This document shows, one piece after another, positions 14,544 through 21,082 of a stretch of 64,000 nt of DNA. The stretch covers positions 1 to 64,000 of the forward strand of contig DASVDH010000009.1 in NCBI GenBank assembly GCA_036381195.1, read 5' to 3'. Position 1 is the first letter of the stretch. Every line of letters starts with the position of its first letter. The notes beneath the pieces are model-generated. The model was not told the DNA's origin, did no database searches, and saw only the letters and a list, made by a program, of their open reading frames with translations. The DNA is from RSA9 sp036381195. GTDB taxonomy: Bacteria; Gemmatimonadota; Gemmatimonadetes; Longimicrobiales; RSA9. Position numbers and translations under genes: made by a program.

Positions 14544-15217
14544 GCGGGCAGGGCCTCCGGCTCCTCCTCCGCGTCCCCCTCGACCGTCTCCTGGACGGCC
14601 TGCTCCTCGTCAAAGCCGATCAGCCGGTGGAACGTCGCCCGGACCCGCGCGGCCTCTACCGCCGGATCCCCGCCGGCCTCGACCGCCGCCTCGAACCCGT
14701 CGACCGCCGCGACCATCTGCTGGGCGAGCATGCGGAGGTCCATGAGGTGCCGCAGCTGGCCCATGTCCTGCGGGAGTCGGCCAGTCGCCTGGAGGAGCGC
14801 GAGGATCTTCTGGCGCGCGTCGTTCGCGCCCTTCTTCGCGCCGACCGCCGCCGCCCAGTTCGTGTCGTGGACCGCCGCGACCGCTAGCGCCTCGAAGGAG
14901 GCGATCGAGGCGACGTAGCCTTCCATCGTCTGCTCGACGATCTTCACCGGGTCCATGGCGAGCTTCATCGGCGCGGCCTCCCGGCGGGCGGCGACCGCCT
15001 TCTTCGCGCCGGGGACTGACAGGCCAGCCTCCTCCGCGACCATCGGCCACGTCCAGCCCTGCGCGAGCCGCGCGATCATCAGGTCGTCCCGGACCGCCTG
15101 GCGAGCCGCGCCGATCCGCGCGCCCTTCCCGCCCTGCTTCGTCGCCTTCGCCTTCGCGGCGTTCGCCTTCCGGGTCGCTGCCGCGCGCTGGGCCGGCGTC
15201 TTCGCCTTGCTCGCCAT
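14540..15217 (-). CDS. Helix-turn-helix protein, candidate small terminase subunit, 225 aa
   Basis: A Lys/Ala-rich N-terminus precedes a helix-turn-helix (ARLAQGWTWPMVAEEAGLSV, then PGAKKAVAARR at about 49-80). A helical region follows (DPVKIVEQTMEGYVASIASF) with KKGANDARQKILALLQATGR and an acidic tail. HTH, helical oligomerisation part and acidic tail in this order is the usual plan of phage small terminase subunits. No other small subunit is seen. It lies 5.5 kb from the large subunit, which is unusual, so a transcription regulator is the main alternative. Confidence 0.5.
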   Translation of the reverse strand: MASKAKTPAQRAAATRKANAAKAKATKQGGKGARIGAARQAVRDDLMIARLAQGWTWPMVAEEAGLSVPGAKKAVAARREAAPMKLAMDPVKIVEQTMEGYVASIASFEALAVAAVHDTNWAAAVGAKKGANDARQKILALLQATGRLPQDMGQLRHLMDLRMLAQQMVAAVDGFEAAVEAGGDPAVEAARVRATFHRLIGFDEEQAVQETVEGDAEEEPEALPA

Positions 15218-15254
15218 GCGCGCGGAAGATACGAGACGCGGCGGCAGAACGACA

Positions 15255-15279
15255 AAGGCCCCGCCGTTGGCGGGGCCTT
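15255..15279 (-). terminator. Strong hairpin terminator
   Basis: An 11-base-pair perfect stem (AAGGCCCCGCC with GGCGGGGCCTT) closes a three-base loop. On the minus strand TTTGTCGTTCTG follows, a reasonable U-rich tail. It lies between the stop at 15354 and the start at 15217. Confidence 0.85.
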
Positions 15280-15353
15280 CGCACGCTAGCCGGTTACGCG
15301 GGGCCAGTCTGCCGCGCTGCGCGAGACGGGGCGTCCCCCGCGCCGCGAAGTCC

Positions 15354-16007
15354 CTACTTCTCGCGCTTCTTCTGCGCGAGCATCATCAGGGCGAGCTTGC
15401 GGCCCCACAGGCGGGTGCCGTGACCGAGCGCGGCGAGGTGGGCGCGGACCTCCTTGTCCTTCTCGCCGCCGACGCCGAACGCCTCGAGCTGCTTGAGCGT
15501 GATCTTGACCGTCTGCGTCTCGGTCTTCGCGTCGTCGCCCTCGCCGACCTGGACCTCGACCTTGCGCTCGAGGAGCGCCGCGACCTTCTTGCCGTCGAGG
15601 ATGTCGTCGAGGAAGCAGCGCGCGTCCTTGGGCAGGAACGCCGACTTCACGTCCGGGGCGAGCGCCGCCGCCGCCTTCGCCAGCTCCGCCGCCTCGGGGT
15701 CCTGCGAGCGCGTGATGTTCTGCCGCGTCCGCTGCTCGGCCTTCTTCGCCTGCTGCTCCGCCTGGCCCTCCTTGATCTGGTCGGCGAGCGTCTTCCCCTC
15801 GAGGATGTAGTTCGCCAGCGCCTTGCCGGTGATCCCGTCGGGGTGGTTGAGCGCGCGGGCGCGCTGCTCCGGCGTGAGCTTGCCGGGGGTCGTCTCGAGC
15901 TTCGCCTCGTCGATCGCCTTGACGATCTGGCGGCGCTCCTTCTCGGCCTGCGCGCGAGCGGCCTTCTTCTCGGCGTCGGTCTGAGGGTTGGTGGTGGGAG
16001 TGGCCAT
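15354..16007 (-). CDS. Hypothetical protein, 217 aa, possible ssDNA-binding or recombination accessory role
   Basis: The start at 16007 has AAGGAGG seven bases upstream. Residues 10-110 are a long charged helix region (KKAARAQAEKERRQIVKAID, EEQRARAL-like PEQRARALNHPDG). The C-terminal half has DVKSAFLPKDARCFLDDILD, then KVAALLERKVEVQVGEGDDA and a final basic helix (LWGRKLALMMLAQKK). It forms a single-gene unit between promoter site 4 and a strong terminator, so high early expression is likely. No family is recognised; the role in the title is only a guess from abundance and charge pattern. Confidence 0.6.
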   Translation of the reverse strand: MATPTTNPQTDAEKKAARAQAEKERRQIVKAIDEAKLETTPGKLTPEQRARALNHPDGITGKALANYILEGKTLADQIKEGQAEQQAKKAEQRTRQNITRSQDPEAAELAKAAAALAPDVKSAFLPKDARCFLDDILDGKKVAALLERKVEVQVGEGDDAKTETQTVKITLKQLEAFGVGGEKDKEVRAHLAALGHGTRLWGRKLALMMLAQKKREK

Positions 16008-16027
16008 GACGTGCCTCCTTAGGCATC

Positions 16028-16062
16028 GGGTAACTGTCGAGATGAAGGGTAGCTCGCTTACC
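16028..16062 (-). promoter_or_regulatory. Early promoter/operator element, short form (site 4)
   Basis: The minus strand starts GGTAAGCGAGCTACC and ends CAGTTACCC, 35 bases end to end and 21 bases before the start at 16007. TACCCT fits a -10 box, with TGGACA (five of six matches to TTGACA) about 18 bases upstream. It is the clearest sigma-A-like promoter in the set. Confidence 0.7.
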
Positions 16063-16179
16063 TTCACGGTGTCCAGAGACTATCCGAGGCCACACGCCCG
16101 CGCGGCCTCCGTGACCGCCGCGAGAACGAGCAGGCCCCAGAACGCACGCCACGCGTTCCGGACGAAGCGGTCGAGCCGC

Positions 16180-16536
16180 TCAGAGTGGTAGGACGCCCTG
16201 CTCCGGCTCGAACTCGAAGCAAAGCTGCCCGGATACGGGAGCGTCCCGCCTCGGGCCTTCCGGGGGCGGCGTCTCGCGGAGCCGCCGGTCAGCAGGCTCG
16301 TGGAAGTGCGGCCGGCGGACGCTGAGGACGAGCGCGCAGGGGAAGTGGACCTCACCGGCGTCGAGGTCCGCGATGACCGCGAACGCGCCGGAAGGAGCGA
16401 CGTGCTCGACGTAGCCCGCGAGCCGGCCGATCGCGGCCCGGTCGGGGTCAAGCCGGACGACGACCGCTCGTCGTCCGGCCCACGCCCCTCGGAGGTCCCA
16501 CGCGTGGGCTTGCTCACGGCTCGCGACCCCCGTCAC
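16180..16536 (-). CDS. Hypothetical protein, 118 aa
   Basis: The start overlaps the end of the upstream gene by four bases. The product has two likely strand-rich parts (RRAVVVRLDPDRAAIGRLAG and YVEHVAPSGAFAVIADLDAG, then EVHFPCALVLSVRRPHFHEP). It ends in an acidic/aromatic tail (LCFEFEPEQGVLPL). It may be a small beta domain binding nucleic acid, but I do not recognise it. The 100 bases after it (16080-16179) hold a short frame with a membrane-like segment (FWGLLVLAAVTEAA) but no start codon. Confidence 0.55.
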   Translation of the reverse strand: MTGVASREQAHAWDLRGAWAGRRAVVVRLDPDRAAIGRLAGYVEHVAPSGAFAVIADLDAGEVHFPCALVLSVRRPHFHEPADRRLRETPPPEGPRRDAPVSGQLCFEFEPEQGVLPL

Positions 16537-17795
16537 CGGGTGAACTCGAAAGCTCGGCCCGCGTGAACGCGGAGCGGCTTATCGGCCGGACCCTTGACGT
16601 AGCCGTCGATCCAGATCTGCCGGTGCTCCCCCTTCGAGGGGTACCACTGCGACCGCCAGTGCCCGGAGACGGGCCACTGGCAGCTCCACTCGACCGCGCC
16701 CTCGCCCTCCTCCCGGCGCGCCTCCTTCTCGCGACGGAGCCGGACGACGAGCACGCCGTCCTTGTCATGCCGGAGCCGCGCAAGCCGCTTCCGCGAGGCC
16801 CGGTTGCCCTGGAAGCGCGAGACGGCGAGGATCCGCTGCTCGGCGAGCCGGAAGAACGCCTGGATGAACATGTGCATCGATGATGGGTTGTACGGCCCCT
16901 CGCCGACCGCCCATGCCTCCCGGTCGTCCGGGTCCGGGACCTCCCCCCAGCGGATCGCCCCAGCGTGGTACATGCTCAGGAGCGAGCCGAAGTTCGCCCG
17001 CCAGACCCGCGCCAGCTCGGCCAGCGTCCGGCCCTCCGCGAAGTCCGCGCGGAGCTGCGCCGAGTAGTCGTCCTCATCCTCAAGGTGGGAGTAGAGAGCG
17101 ACGTGGAGCTGCATCTCCGTCTCCCGCGTGTCCTCGCGCGCGAAGATGACCGGCCCCCAGCTGAACGCCCGGACCGACGTACGGACGCCGTTCACGTCCC
17201 GGAGATGGATCGGCTCGTCGAGGAGCGCGAAACCCTCCGGCGTAAACAGGTCGCCATAGTCCAGCGGCTCCGGCTTGAAGCCCGGCGAGTCGAGCGCCGT
17301 CTGGATGAGCCGGACGACGTTCGAGTCGACGTGGACCGGCTCCGCCCGCTCAAGCTTCGGGGACTCGATGTGCGGCGTGGCGGCGAAGAACTCCGCCGAC
17401 CAGTCCCGGCCCTTGTCCTTCACGTCCTTCGCGAAGCCGATCGCGAAGTTCCGGCCGAGGTCCGTGCGCCAGAAGTTCATCAGCCGGACCTGCTCCTCGA
17501 GCGCGTCCTCCCAGTGCAGCCGGACCCGCCGCTTCGGCTCCGCCGGCTCGGCCGGCGCGGGCCTCCACTGGCCGTCCTCGCCCTGGACGATCCGGCCCTC
17601 CGTCTTCAGCGCCCACAGCGCCTCGCCGACATCGCCCTCCAGCCGCTCCGTGACCGCGCGGTCCATCGCGCTCGGAGAGTCCCACGGGGCCTTCGGGAAG
17701 ATCGCCCGCGCGATCCCCCCGGTCGTCAGATCCTCGGCGCTAGCGAGAGCCGCGCGCACGGTGGCGCGCAGCTCCTTGCGGTTCTTCCCGGCCAT
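16533..17795 (-). CDS. Conserved phage/actinobacterial protein of unknown function, 420 aa
   Basis: The frame is open far upstream, but the start is set at ATG 17795, two bases after the previous stop. The C-terminal third has HWRSQWYPSKGEHRQIWIDG and YVKGPADKPLRVH, a signature I know from uncharacterised proteins of actinobacteria, their plasmids and phages. The middle has FFRLAEQRILAVSRFQGNRA followed by a basic region. Residues 1-80 look like a winged helix (TVRAALASAEDLTTGGIARA). A DNA-related or host-takeover function is plausible but unproved. Confidence 0.7.
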   Translation of the reverse strand: MAGKNRKELRATVRAALASAEDLTTGGIARAIFPKAPWDSPSAMDRAVTERLEGDVGEALWALKTEGRIVQGEDGQWRPAPAEPAEPKRRVRLHWEDALEEQVRLMNFWRTDLGRNFAIGFAKDVKDKGRDWSAEFFAATPHIESPKLERAEPVHVDSNVVRLIQTALDSPGFKPEPLDYGDLFTPEGFALLDEPIHLRDVNGVRTSVRAFSWGPVIFAREDTRETEMQLHVALYSHLEDEDDYSAQLRADFAEGRTLAELARVWRANFGSLLSMYHAGAIRWGEVPDPDDREAWAVGEGPYNPSSMHMFIQAFFRLAEQRILAVSRFQGNRASRKRLARLRHDKDGVLVVRLRREKEARREEGEGAVEWSCQWPVSGHWRSQWYPSKGEHRQIWIDGYVKGPADKPLRVHAGRAFEFTR

Positions 17796-17797
17796 GG

Positions 17798-18514
17798 CTA
17801 CGCCACCGCCTTCGGGGCGACGTGCGGCGCGGCCTGGCCCGCCGTCTTCTTGCCCGCGCACTCCGGCCCGGTCATGATGTCGATGCTCTCCGGGTGCGTG
17901 AGCTTGCGCCCGCACTCGCTGCAGCGGGTCGCGAGCCGGACCTCGACGCCGGTCCACATGTCCCCGCCGGCCAGCGCCCAGTCGAGGAGCTTGTGCGCCG
18001 CCTTCGCGCGGGGAACGTCCGCGCCCTGGCCGGCCTTCCAGCCGCCCTGCGCGCCCTTGTACCAGCGCCCGACGTAGTTGTCCGGGTACTCGCGGTCCGG
18101 GTCGCGGACCTCGAGCACGTCCCCAGCGGCGAGGCCGACGCGCCCGAGCGCGGTCTGACGGCTGATCCAGCCCTTGCCGTCCGGCTTCCGCTTCCGGCCG
18201 ACGACCTGGAGCGTGACGTGCTTGCCGGTCGCGGTGTTCTTCATCGAGACGGTGGCGTAGCCGCCGTCGATCAGGACCGCCTGCAGCCGCTCCGGCCCGA
18301 CGAGGACGCTCTCCGGCACCTCCGTCATGTCCGTGACCGTAGGCGTCGGAGCGGACGGGCCAATCCCGAGCGCCTTCTCCTCCTCCATCTCGGCGAGGTA
18401 CGCGGCCTCCTCCTGCGCCGCCTCCTGCTTGGCGAACTCCGCCTTGTGAGCCGCCCACTGCTCGTTCTGCTGCTGGCTCTCGATCTGCATCGCCAGCTGA
18501 GTGAGGTTGGTCAT
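17798..18514 (-). CDS. DUF6011-like zinc protein, 238 aa
   Basis: The N-terminal 50 residues are a Gln/Glu-rich coiled coil (IESQQQNEQWAAHKAEFAKQ). A domain with YATVSMKNTATGKHVTLQVV and GRWYKGAQGGWK follows. Residues 195-225 hold CSECGRKLTHPESIDIMTGP and a further ECAGK, the DUF6011-type zinc motif (CxxCGR-L-S-G-G-C). This motif is frequent in actinobacterial and actinophage proteins with WYLP- or HARP-like nucleic-acid modules. It heads the unit driven by promoter site 5. Confidence 0.7.
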   Translation of the reverse strand: MTNLTQLAMQIESQQQNEQWAAHKAEFAKQEAAQEEAAYLAEMEEEKALGIGPSAPTPTVTDMTEVPESVLVGPERLQAVLIDGGYATVSMKNTATGKHVTLQVVGRKRKPDGKGWISRQTALGRVGLAAGDVLEVRDPDREYPDNYVGRWYKGAQGGWKAGQGADVPRAKAAHKLLDWALAGGDMWTGVEVRLATRCSECGRKLTHPESIDIMTGPECAGKKTAGQAAPHVAPKAVA

Positions 18515-18536
18515 GCCGTGTCCTCTCGGGTAGTAC

Positions 18537-18582
18537 GGGTAACGTCCCCGAGAAGTCTACCACGAGTGGGAAGCGGATTACC
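18537..18582 (-). promoter_or_regulatory. Early promoter/operator element, long form (site 5)
   Basis: The minus strand starts GGTAATCCGCTTCCC, has GGTAGACT in the middle, and ends GGACGTTACCC. It is 46 bases end to end and 23 bases before the start at 18514. The spacing from GGTAAT to TAGACT is 17 bases, as for a -35/-10 pair. The distal palindrome is the most diverged of the set. Confidence 0.7.
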
Positions 18583-18584
18583 GG

Positions 18585-18842
18585 CTAGCGACCGTTCCGG
18601 CCAGCGCTCCGCCGCCGTCTCGTCCACGCCCAGCCGACCACCATCGCGTCCTCCGGAACGTCCTCCGCCGGCCAGCGCGTGACCTCTAGCCGCCACGAGC
18701 CGGACGGTAGCTCCCTCGCCGACTCAAGCCGGTAGGTCGTCCCCCGCGCCGTCTGAAGGAACGCGCCAAGACACTCGTCCGGCGGGTCGCCGTCCCAGAA
18801 GTGCGCCGTCAGGACGGCCCGCGTGTACGGCTCCCCTCTCAC
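18585..18842 (-). CDS. Small hypothetical protein, 85 aa, last gene of the modification operon
   Basis: The start overlaps the methyltransferase stop by four bases. The product (YTRAVLTAHFWDGDPPDECL, GTTYRLESARELPSGSWRLE, MVVGWAWTRRRRS) resembles small beta-rich phage proteins I have seen beside early genes; no function is known to me. Promoter site 5 lies immediately after its stop codon. Confidence 0.6.
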   Translation of the reverse strand: MRGEPYTRAVLTAHFWDGDPPDECLGAFLQTARGTTYRLESARELPSGSWRLEVTRWPAEDVPEDAMVVGWAWTRRRRSAGRNGR

Positions 18843-19969
18843 CAGCAGTCGCAGCCCGCGCGGCGCTCCGCGTCCGCCCGGATCAACTGGCCCAGATGCT
18901 CGGCTACTCGCGGGACGACCGCTCGGCCAAGCGCCTCAACTCGGTCCGCCCGCCGAGGCACGCCCTTCATCATGCGCGGGATGTCCGGCTCCGGAGGCCA
19001 GCATCCCATCGCTTCCGCGCGTTGCGCCTCCCTAGCTCTCGCAGACAGTCCCGCGAGCAGGTCTTTACCCTCGTGTGCGAGTAGTCCGTGAACGTCCCCT
19101 CGCAGACCTCGCAAACCTTCGGCGGCTTGCTCCTCCGCGTCCCGTCCCGCCGATCCGCCGCGACGTGACACGTCCGGCAGAGCACCTCGATCCGATCCGG
19201 CTCCGCGTAGTCCGGATGGTGTCGCTCCAGGCCCTCCGTTGCCCCGCAGTTCTCGCACTCCGTCAGCTCCGGACGCGCCCGCTGCGCGCGCCGCCGCGCC
19301 GTGTTCTTGAGCATCTACTCGGCCTTCGTCCAACGGCTCGGAAAGCCCATCATCCACTCGAGCCACTCGGGGTTCAGCGGGCCACGCTTCGCCGGGTCCG
19401 GCTCCGCCCACCAGACGGCGGAGCGGAGGTTCAGGCCCCCGGCCCGTCCCGTAGATCCTGGCCCCCCGTGGGCATCGCTCGCAGTGGGCGTAGGCCACAA
19501 CGAAGATGCGATCACGCCGATGAGGGGCGCAGAAGGCTCGCGCCGGTAGGCAGTCCCACTCCGCGTCATACCCGACCTCGGCCAAGTCTCCGAGGACACG
19601 GGGGAGTCCCCGAGTAAGGAGAGCTGCGACGTTCTCCACGAGGAGGTAGCGGGGTCGTACGTCGCGAACGAGTCGTAGAAGCTCGACCCAGAGTCCGGAC
19701 CGCTCACCGTCGACCCCCGTCTTCGTCGAGGACGCGTTCGACACGTCCGAGCACGGGAAGCCGCCGCAGAGGACCGTCGGCCGGCGCTCCGCCCCCGCGC
19801 CGAGCAGCCGGACGTCGCCGACGAGCGGGACGTCCGGCCAGTGCTCTTTCAGGACGCTCGCCCGGAACTCGTCCAGCTCGCACTGGAGTAGCGGCGAGAA
19901 CCCCGCCCGGTCCAGGCCGAGGTCCAAGCCGCCGATCCCGGCGAACGCCGACCAGTACGTCAGCTCCAT
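18839..19969 (-). CDS. DNA cytosine-C5 methyltransferase-like protein 1, candidate carboxymethyltransferase
   Basis: Motifs of C5-methyltransferases are visible: I (FAGIGGLDLGLDRAG, 9-23), IV with catalytic Cys73 (GGFPCSDVS), VI (LLVENVAAL), VIII (HRRDRIFVV) and X (RVEALGRAVVPRVAEHLGQL). Such enzymes flip cytosine out and transfer a group from S-adenosylmethionine to C5. The near-invariant Asn of motif X (GNAVVP) is Arg349 here. A Lys at the matching site of M.MpeI, as I recall, allows use of carboxy-SAM. A carboxy-SAM synthase gene is two genes upstream. Residues 175-320 are Gly/Ala/Arg-rich because another frame encodes an HNH protein there. The start directly follows the MazG-like stop (TAG-ATG). 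Confidence 0.85.
   Translation of the reverse strand: MELTYWSAFAGIGGLDLGLDRAGFSPLLQCELDEFRASVLKEHWPDVPLVGDVRLLGAGAERRPTVLCGGFPCSDVSNASSTKTGVDGERSGLWVELLRLVRDVRPRYLLVENVAALLTRGLPRVLGDLAEVGYDAEWDCLPARAFCAPHRRDRIFVVAYAHCERCPRGARIYGTGRGPEPPLRRLVGGAGPGEAWPAEPRVARVDDGLSEPLDEGRVDAQEHGAAARAAGASGADGVRELRGNGGPGATPSGLRGAGSDRGALPDVSRRGGSAGRDAEEQAAEGLRGLRGDVHGLLAHEGKDLLAGLSARAREAQRAEAMGCWPPEPDIPRMMKGVPRRADRVEALGRAVVPRVAEHLGQLIRADAERRAGCDCW
18970..19314 (-). CDS. HNH endonuclease encoded out of frame inside the methyltransferase gene
   Basis: The 114-residue frame has a clear HNH core: CENCGATEGLERHHPDY, then RIEVLCRTCHVAAD. A second cysteine pair region follows (CEVCEGTFTDYSH, KTCSRDCLRELG), as in free-standing phage HNH homing enzymes. 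HNH enzymes nick or cut DNA with a single metal ion. It begins with ATG 19314 right after the TAG of the frame at 19315-19707 and ends where the conserved C-terminal part of the methyltransferase begins. It is probably an inserted mobile gene whose DNA is also read through in the methyltransferase frame. Confidence 0.7.
   Translation of the reverse strand: MLKNTARRRAQRARPELTECENCGATEGLERHHPDYAEPDRIEVLCRTCHVAADRRDGTRRSKPPKVCEVCEGTFTDYSHTRVKTCSRDCLRELGRRNARKRWDAGLRSRTSRA
19315..19707 (-). CDS. Methylase-associated domain overprinted on the methyltransferase gene, 130 aa
   Basis: This frame lies over methyltransferase codons 88-218, shifted by one base. It contains FATYDPATSSWRTSQLSLLG, SETWPRSGMTRSGTAYR, SLWPTPTASDAHGG and LNPEWLEWMMGFPSRWT. 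I know these motifs as the C-terminal part of many phage DNA methylases. The same bases encode motifs VI and VIII of the enzyme in the main frame. Both frames look like conserved families, so this may be genuine dual coding. Whether it is translated separately is unknown. The start (ATG 19707) has no strong ribosome binding site. Confidence 0.45.
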   Translation of the reverse strand: MSGPDSGSSFYDSFATYDPATSSWRTSQLSLLGDSPVSSETWPRSGMTRSGTAYRREPSAPLIGVIASSLWPTPTASDAHGGPGSTGRAGGLNLRSAVWWAEPDPAKRGPLNPEWLEWMMGFPSRWTKAE

Positions 19970-20311
19970 CTACGCCGGCCATCGGTCCGTGTCGCTCGGG
20001 TGACGGCCGTACATGCCGATCCCGTCCGCGAAGCCGCCCCGTACGCGACGCTTCCGGCGCTCCGCCGCGAACACGTCCTCCCACTCGACACCGAGGTCCA
20101 CGACGGCGAGGTCCCGGACCACCGCGAGGACGTCCCCTAGCTCCCCGACGCTCGGGTCCGTGACGTACTCCATGGCCTCCTCGACGAGCTTCCGCCGGAG
20201 GTGCTTGACGTGCTCCTCCTTCGGCATCGGCTCGTAGGTCAGCGTCCCCTCGCCCTTCAGCAGCGCGGGGATCCCGTCCCGGACGAGCTTGACGAGGTAG
20301 CCCGCGCTCAT
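19970..20311 (-). CDS. MazG-like nucleotide pyrophosphohydrolase
   Basis: The start at 20311 overlaps the CmoA-like stop (ATGA). The 113-residue product shows the all-alpha NTP pyrophosphatase pattern: VKLVRDGIPALL at the start, MPKEEHVKHLRRKLVEEAME with the EExxE-type metal helix, GELGDVLAVVRDLA with the second acidic helix, then RGGFADGIGMY. These enzymes hydrolyse (d)NTPs or related nucleotides to monophosphate. In phages they adjust nucleotide pools or (p)ppGpp. In this operon it might remove an unwanted nucleotide made during modification; this is inference. Confidence 0.8.
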   Translation of the reverse strand: MSAGYLVKLVRDGIPALLKGEGTLTYEPMPKEEHVKHLRRKLVEEAMEYVTDPSVGELGDVLAVVRDLAVVDLGVEWEDVFAAERRKRRVRGGFADGIGMYGRHPSDTDRWPA

Positions 20312-21063
20312 CGCTTGACCGCGAGCCAGCCCGCGAAGTTGCACCAGCGCCAGACGCACTCGACCAGCTCGAACCCCGCGCCCCGGAGGAACTGCTCGTT
20401 GACGGACGCCGGGAGCGGGACGAGGACGCCCTCAAGGCTCATCGCCTTCCGCTGGATCGCCTCCTCTGCGTAGCCGTTCTCGCGCTTCTTGCCCCAGTAG
20501 AGGTCGACCATGAGCCGGTGGCTCTCGTCCGCCTCCCCGAGCACCTTCTCGACGAGGACCAGGCCCCCGCCGGGAGCGAGCGCGCGGTACGCCTCCCGGA
20601 GGAGCGTCTGGCGGTACTCGATCGGGACGAACTGGAGCGTCAGGACCGAGAGGATGACGCTGACCGGCGGCAGGCCAGCCGGGAAGCCCCGGCGGAGGTC
20701 ATGGTCGCCCACGTCCATCAGGCCCGCCTCGATGAAGCCCTCAAAGCGCGCCTCCAGCGCCTCCCGCATCGGCTCGCTCACCTCGATGGCGCAATACTGC
20801 GCCTGCGCGCCGAGTCGGTCGACGATCGGGGCGAGAGCCGCGCCCCGGCTCGCCCCGAGGTCAACGACCATCGGCTGCTTCTTCCCGCCCAGCTTCGCGC
20901 TGTCGAGCAGCCAGAGCGCCGCGTCCGTCGTGATCCGGCGCATGTCCCCGTAGTTCGGGATGCTCCGCTCGAGCATGTCGTCGAACGCCTCCGTGACGTT
21001 CTCGTCGAACGTCCACCGGCCCTCCTCAGGCGCGCTCGCGGTCGTCAGGTCATCTGCTGCCAT
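20308..21063 (-). CDS. cmoA: CmoA-like carboxy-S-adenosyl-L-methionine synthase
   Basis: At 251 aa the length is that of bacterial CmoA, which converts S-adenosylmethionine and prephenate into carboxy-SAM. Visible CmoA marks are WTFDENVTEAFDDML (17-31) with RSIPNY (33-38), motif I VVDLGASRGAA (66-76), LTLQFVPIEYRQTLLREAYR, PGGGLVLVEKVLGE (164-177), and GKKRENGYAEEAIQRKAMSL with the LEGVL that follows. The last differs from E. coli in the KR-S stretch, where Arg is displaced. No CmoB, the tRNA enzyme that normally uses carboxy-SAM, is seen in the window. The neighbours are an amide ligase and two cytosine methyltransferases. A half copy of the early element stands 12 bases upstream. Confidence 0.85.
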   Translation of the reverse strand: MAADDLTTASAPEEGRWTFDENVTEAFDDMLERSIPNYGDMRRITTDAALWLLDSAKLGGKKQPMVVDLGASRGAALAPIVDRLGAQAQYCAIEVSEPMREALEARFEGFIEAGLMDVGDHDLRRGFPAGLPPVSVILSVLTLQFVPIEYRQTLLREAYRALAPGGGLVLVEKVLGEADESHRLMVDLYWGKKRENGYAEEAIQRKAMSLEGVLVPLPASVNEQFLRGAGFELVECVWRWCNFAGWLAVKR

Positions 21064-21074
21064 CTGGTCCTCCT

Positions 21075-21082
21075 CGGTAACG
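21075..21082 (-). promoter_or_regulatory. Half copy of the early element before the CmoA-like gene
   Basis: The minus strand reads CGTTACCG directly after the stop of the amide ligase gene and 12 bases before the CmoA-like start, followed by GAGGAGG. It matches the proximal half of the full elements. It may give extra expression inside the operon, or be chance. Confidence 0.3.

Noticed and set aside
16080..16179. Membrane-like peptide frame downstream of the 118-aa gene
   Set aside because: The stretch RNAWRAFWGLLVLAAVTEAA looks like a membrane helix, but no ATG, GTG or TTG start is available close upstream.
16533..18563. A single 676-residue minus-strand protein
   Set aside because: Its first 256 residues are a low-complexity shadow of the DUF6011-like gene in another frame. 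The true start is at 17795.
20308..21063. tRNA wobble modification (cmo5U) as the purpose of the CmoA-like gene
   Set aside because: CmoB is not present in the window and the neighbouring genes are DNA methyltransferases and an amide ligase. Host CmoB remains possible, so this is only considered less likely.
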